Shown here: positions 62,994 to 64,000 of the stretch, one piece after another | Layout: each line of letters begins with the position of its first letter | Position numbering within the stretch: position 1 is the stretch's first letter | DNA from: Serpens gallinarum | GTDB lineage: Bacteria; Pseudomonadota; Gammaproteobacteria; Pseudomonadales; Pseudomonadaceae | Length of the DNA: 64,000 bases | Direction: 5' to 3' | Assembly: GCF_014836765.1 (NCBI RefSeq) | Contig: NZ_JACSQG010000001.1 | Span: 62,001-126,000 of the forward strand | Program-made: the position numbers and the translations under genes | The notes under the pieces: model-generated | Seen by the model: the letters and a program-made list of their open reading frames with translations, nothing else | What the model was told of the DNA's origin: nothing | The model's database searches: none

Positions 62994-64000
62994 ATGAGCC
63001 TGACCCGCAGCGATTGGGAACAGCGTGCCACCACTCTGGTAATCGAAGGCGGCGCCTTCATCGACGGCGCCCTTCGCCCGGCAGTGTCCGGCGCCACGTT
63101 CGACTGCATCAGCCCGGTGGATGGCCGTGTGCTCGGTCAGGTGGCCAGCTGCGATCAGGCGGATGCTGAGGCGGCCGTACAGGTGGCCCGCGCACGCTTC
63201 GAGTCCGGCGTCTGGTCGCGCCTGGCGCCAGTCAAGCGCAAGCAGGTGATGATCCGCTTTGCCGACCTGATCGAGGCGCACCGCGAGGAACTGGCCCTGC
63301 TGGAAACCCTGGACATGGGCAAGCCGATCACCGATGCCCTGAAGGTCGACGTGACGGCGGCCGCGCGGGCGATCCGCTGGAGCGGCGAGGCGATCGACAA
63401 GATCTACGACGAAGTGGCGGCCACGCCCCATGACGAACTGGGTCTGGTGACCCGCGAGCCGATCGGCGTAGTGGCGGCCATCGTGCCGTGGAATTTCCCG
63501 ATGATCATGAGCTGCTGGAAGCTCGGCCCGGCGCTGGCGGCGGGCAACTCAGTAATCCTCAAACCCTCGGAAAAATCGCCGCTGACCGGCATTCGCCTGG
63601 CCGCGCTGGCCCTTGAGGCGGGCATTCCGGCCGGGGTGTTCAACGTGTTGCCAGGCTTTGGGCATACCGTCGGCAAGGCGCTGGCGCTGCACATGGATGT
63701 CGATTGTCTGGTGTTCACCGGCTCGACCAAAGTGGCCAAGCAACTGATGATCTATGCCGGCGAGTCGAACATGAAACGCGTCTGGCTGGAGGCGGGCGGC
63801 AAGAGCCCGAACATCGTCTTCGCCGACGCTCCCGATCTTGCAGCCGCCGCCGAGGCTGCCGCCAGCGCCATCGCTTACAACCAGGGCGAGGTGTGCACTG
63901 CCGGTTCGCGGCTGCTGGTCGAGCGTTCGATCAAAGACCAGTTCGTACCCATGGTGGTCGAGGCGCTCAAGCAATGGCGGCCGGGCCATCCCCTGGATCC
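62994..64000 (+). CDS. kauB: KauB/PuuC-type aldehyde dehydrogenase, 3'-truncated by window edge
   Basis: 335 residues are visible of an enzyme usually about 497 long; the frame is open to the window end. It closely resembles Pseudomonas KauB (PauC), an NAD-dependent dehydrogenase for 4-guanidinobutyraldehyde and related aminoaldehydes in arginine/polyamine breakdown. Visible are VVAAIVPWNFPMIMSCWKLG, the NAD-binding VFTGSTKVAKQL, the general-base Glu in VWLEAGGKSPNIVF and the catalytic Cys in NQGEVCTAGSR. AGAGGAAG precedes the ATG at 62994. It is not an open frame with a stop inside the window, so simple ORF lists miss it. Confidence 0.93.
   Translation, partial: MSLTRSDWEQRATTLVIEGGAFIDGALRPAVSGATFDCISPVDGRVLGQVASCDQADAEAAVQVARARFESGVWSRLAPVKRKQVMIRFADLIEAHREELALLETLDMGKPITDALKVDVTAAARAIRWSGEAIDKIYDEVAATPHDELGLVTREPIGVVAAIVPWNFPMIMSCWKLGPALAAGNSVILKPSEKSPLTGIRLAALALEAGIPAGVFNVLPGFGHTVGKALALHMDVDCLVFTGSTKVAKQLMIYAGESNMKRVWLEAGGKSPNIVFADAPDLAAAAEAAASAIAYNQGEVCTAGSRLLVERSIKDQFVPMVVEALKQWRPGHPLD

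Overview
The window is chromosomal DNA of a Pseudomonas-type gammaproteobacterium. The evidence is the high G+C, a crc-pyrE pair, a dut-algC-argB string, a complete Pil-Chp chemosensory cluster, a pyrR-pyrB-pyrC' operon with a catalytically dead dihydroorotase, and a SAH riboswitch ahead of ahcY. Protein sequences resemble P. aeruginosa orthologues as I remember them, but the gene order differs, so I assign it to Pseudomonas in the broad sense and not to P. aeruginosa. I see no tRNA, rRNA, CRISPR array, insertion sequence or prophage. Almost everything is core genome; the curiosities lie in leaders, operators, domain fusions and a few accessory genes.

Layout. 1-8.1 kb: the end of rph; a sulfur cluster on the minus strand (exported triple-rhodanese, YeeE-type permease, small Cys-rich exported peptide); crc; pyrE; two envelope or membrane proteins of unknown role. 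8.1-14.3 kb: coaBC, dut, algC and argB on the minus strand, with radC divergent. The algC product is fused to a two-helix membrane domain. 14.3-24.5 kb: an nfeD-slipin-alanine dehydrogenase operon, a YccS-type membrane protein, small exported proteins, a GreA/B-like protein, a YgjP-type metallopeptidase and ligB. 24.6-29.2 kb: SAH riboswitch-ahcY, metF (methyl cycle) and the DEAD-box helicase rhlE.

29.2-39.4 kb: a gene-poor, lower-G+C segment, then a MexAB-OprM/TtgABC efflux operon whose promoter carries a TtgR-like operator with no repressor gene beside it. Next come yceI-cybB, bioA and rsmE. 39.4-52.4 kb: the Pil-Chp system that controls type IV pili and cAMP, in the order pilG, pilH, pilI, pilJ, pilK, chpA, chpB, chpC; several junctions overlap by ATGA. 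52.7-58.6 kb: gshB, tonB3, yqgE, ruvX, pyrR, pyrB, pyrC', all forward. 58.7-64 kb: a TM2 protein, an unaccompanied peptide-binding protein, rpmB-rpmG, an FMN-dependent hydroxyacid dehydrogenase, and the start of a KauB/PuuC-type aldehyde dehydrogenase cut by the window end.

Functional links. pyrE, pyrR, pyrB and pyrC' serve pyrimidine synthesis. ahcY and metF serve the S-adenosylmethionine cycle. coaBC and bioA make cofactors. TonB3 and the Pil-Chp genes are both tied to twitching motility in P. aeruginosa. The least-described items are the sulfur cluster with its promoter palindrome, the orphan efflux operator, the membrane-anchored AlgC, and an Asn in place of a phospho-acceptor in one ChpA phosphotransfer domain. 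None of them amounts to a clearly new system on sequence alone.
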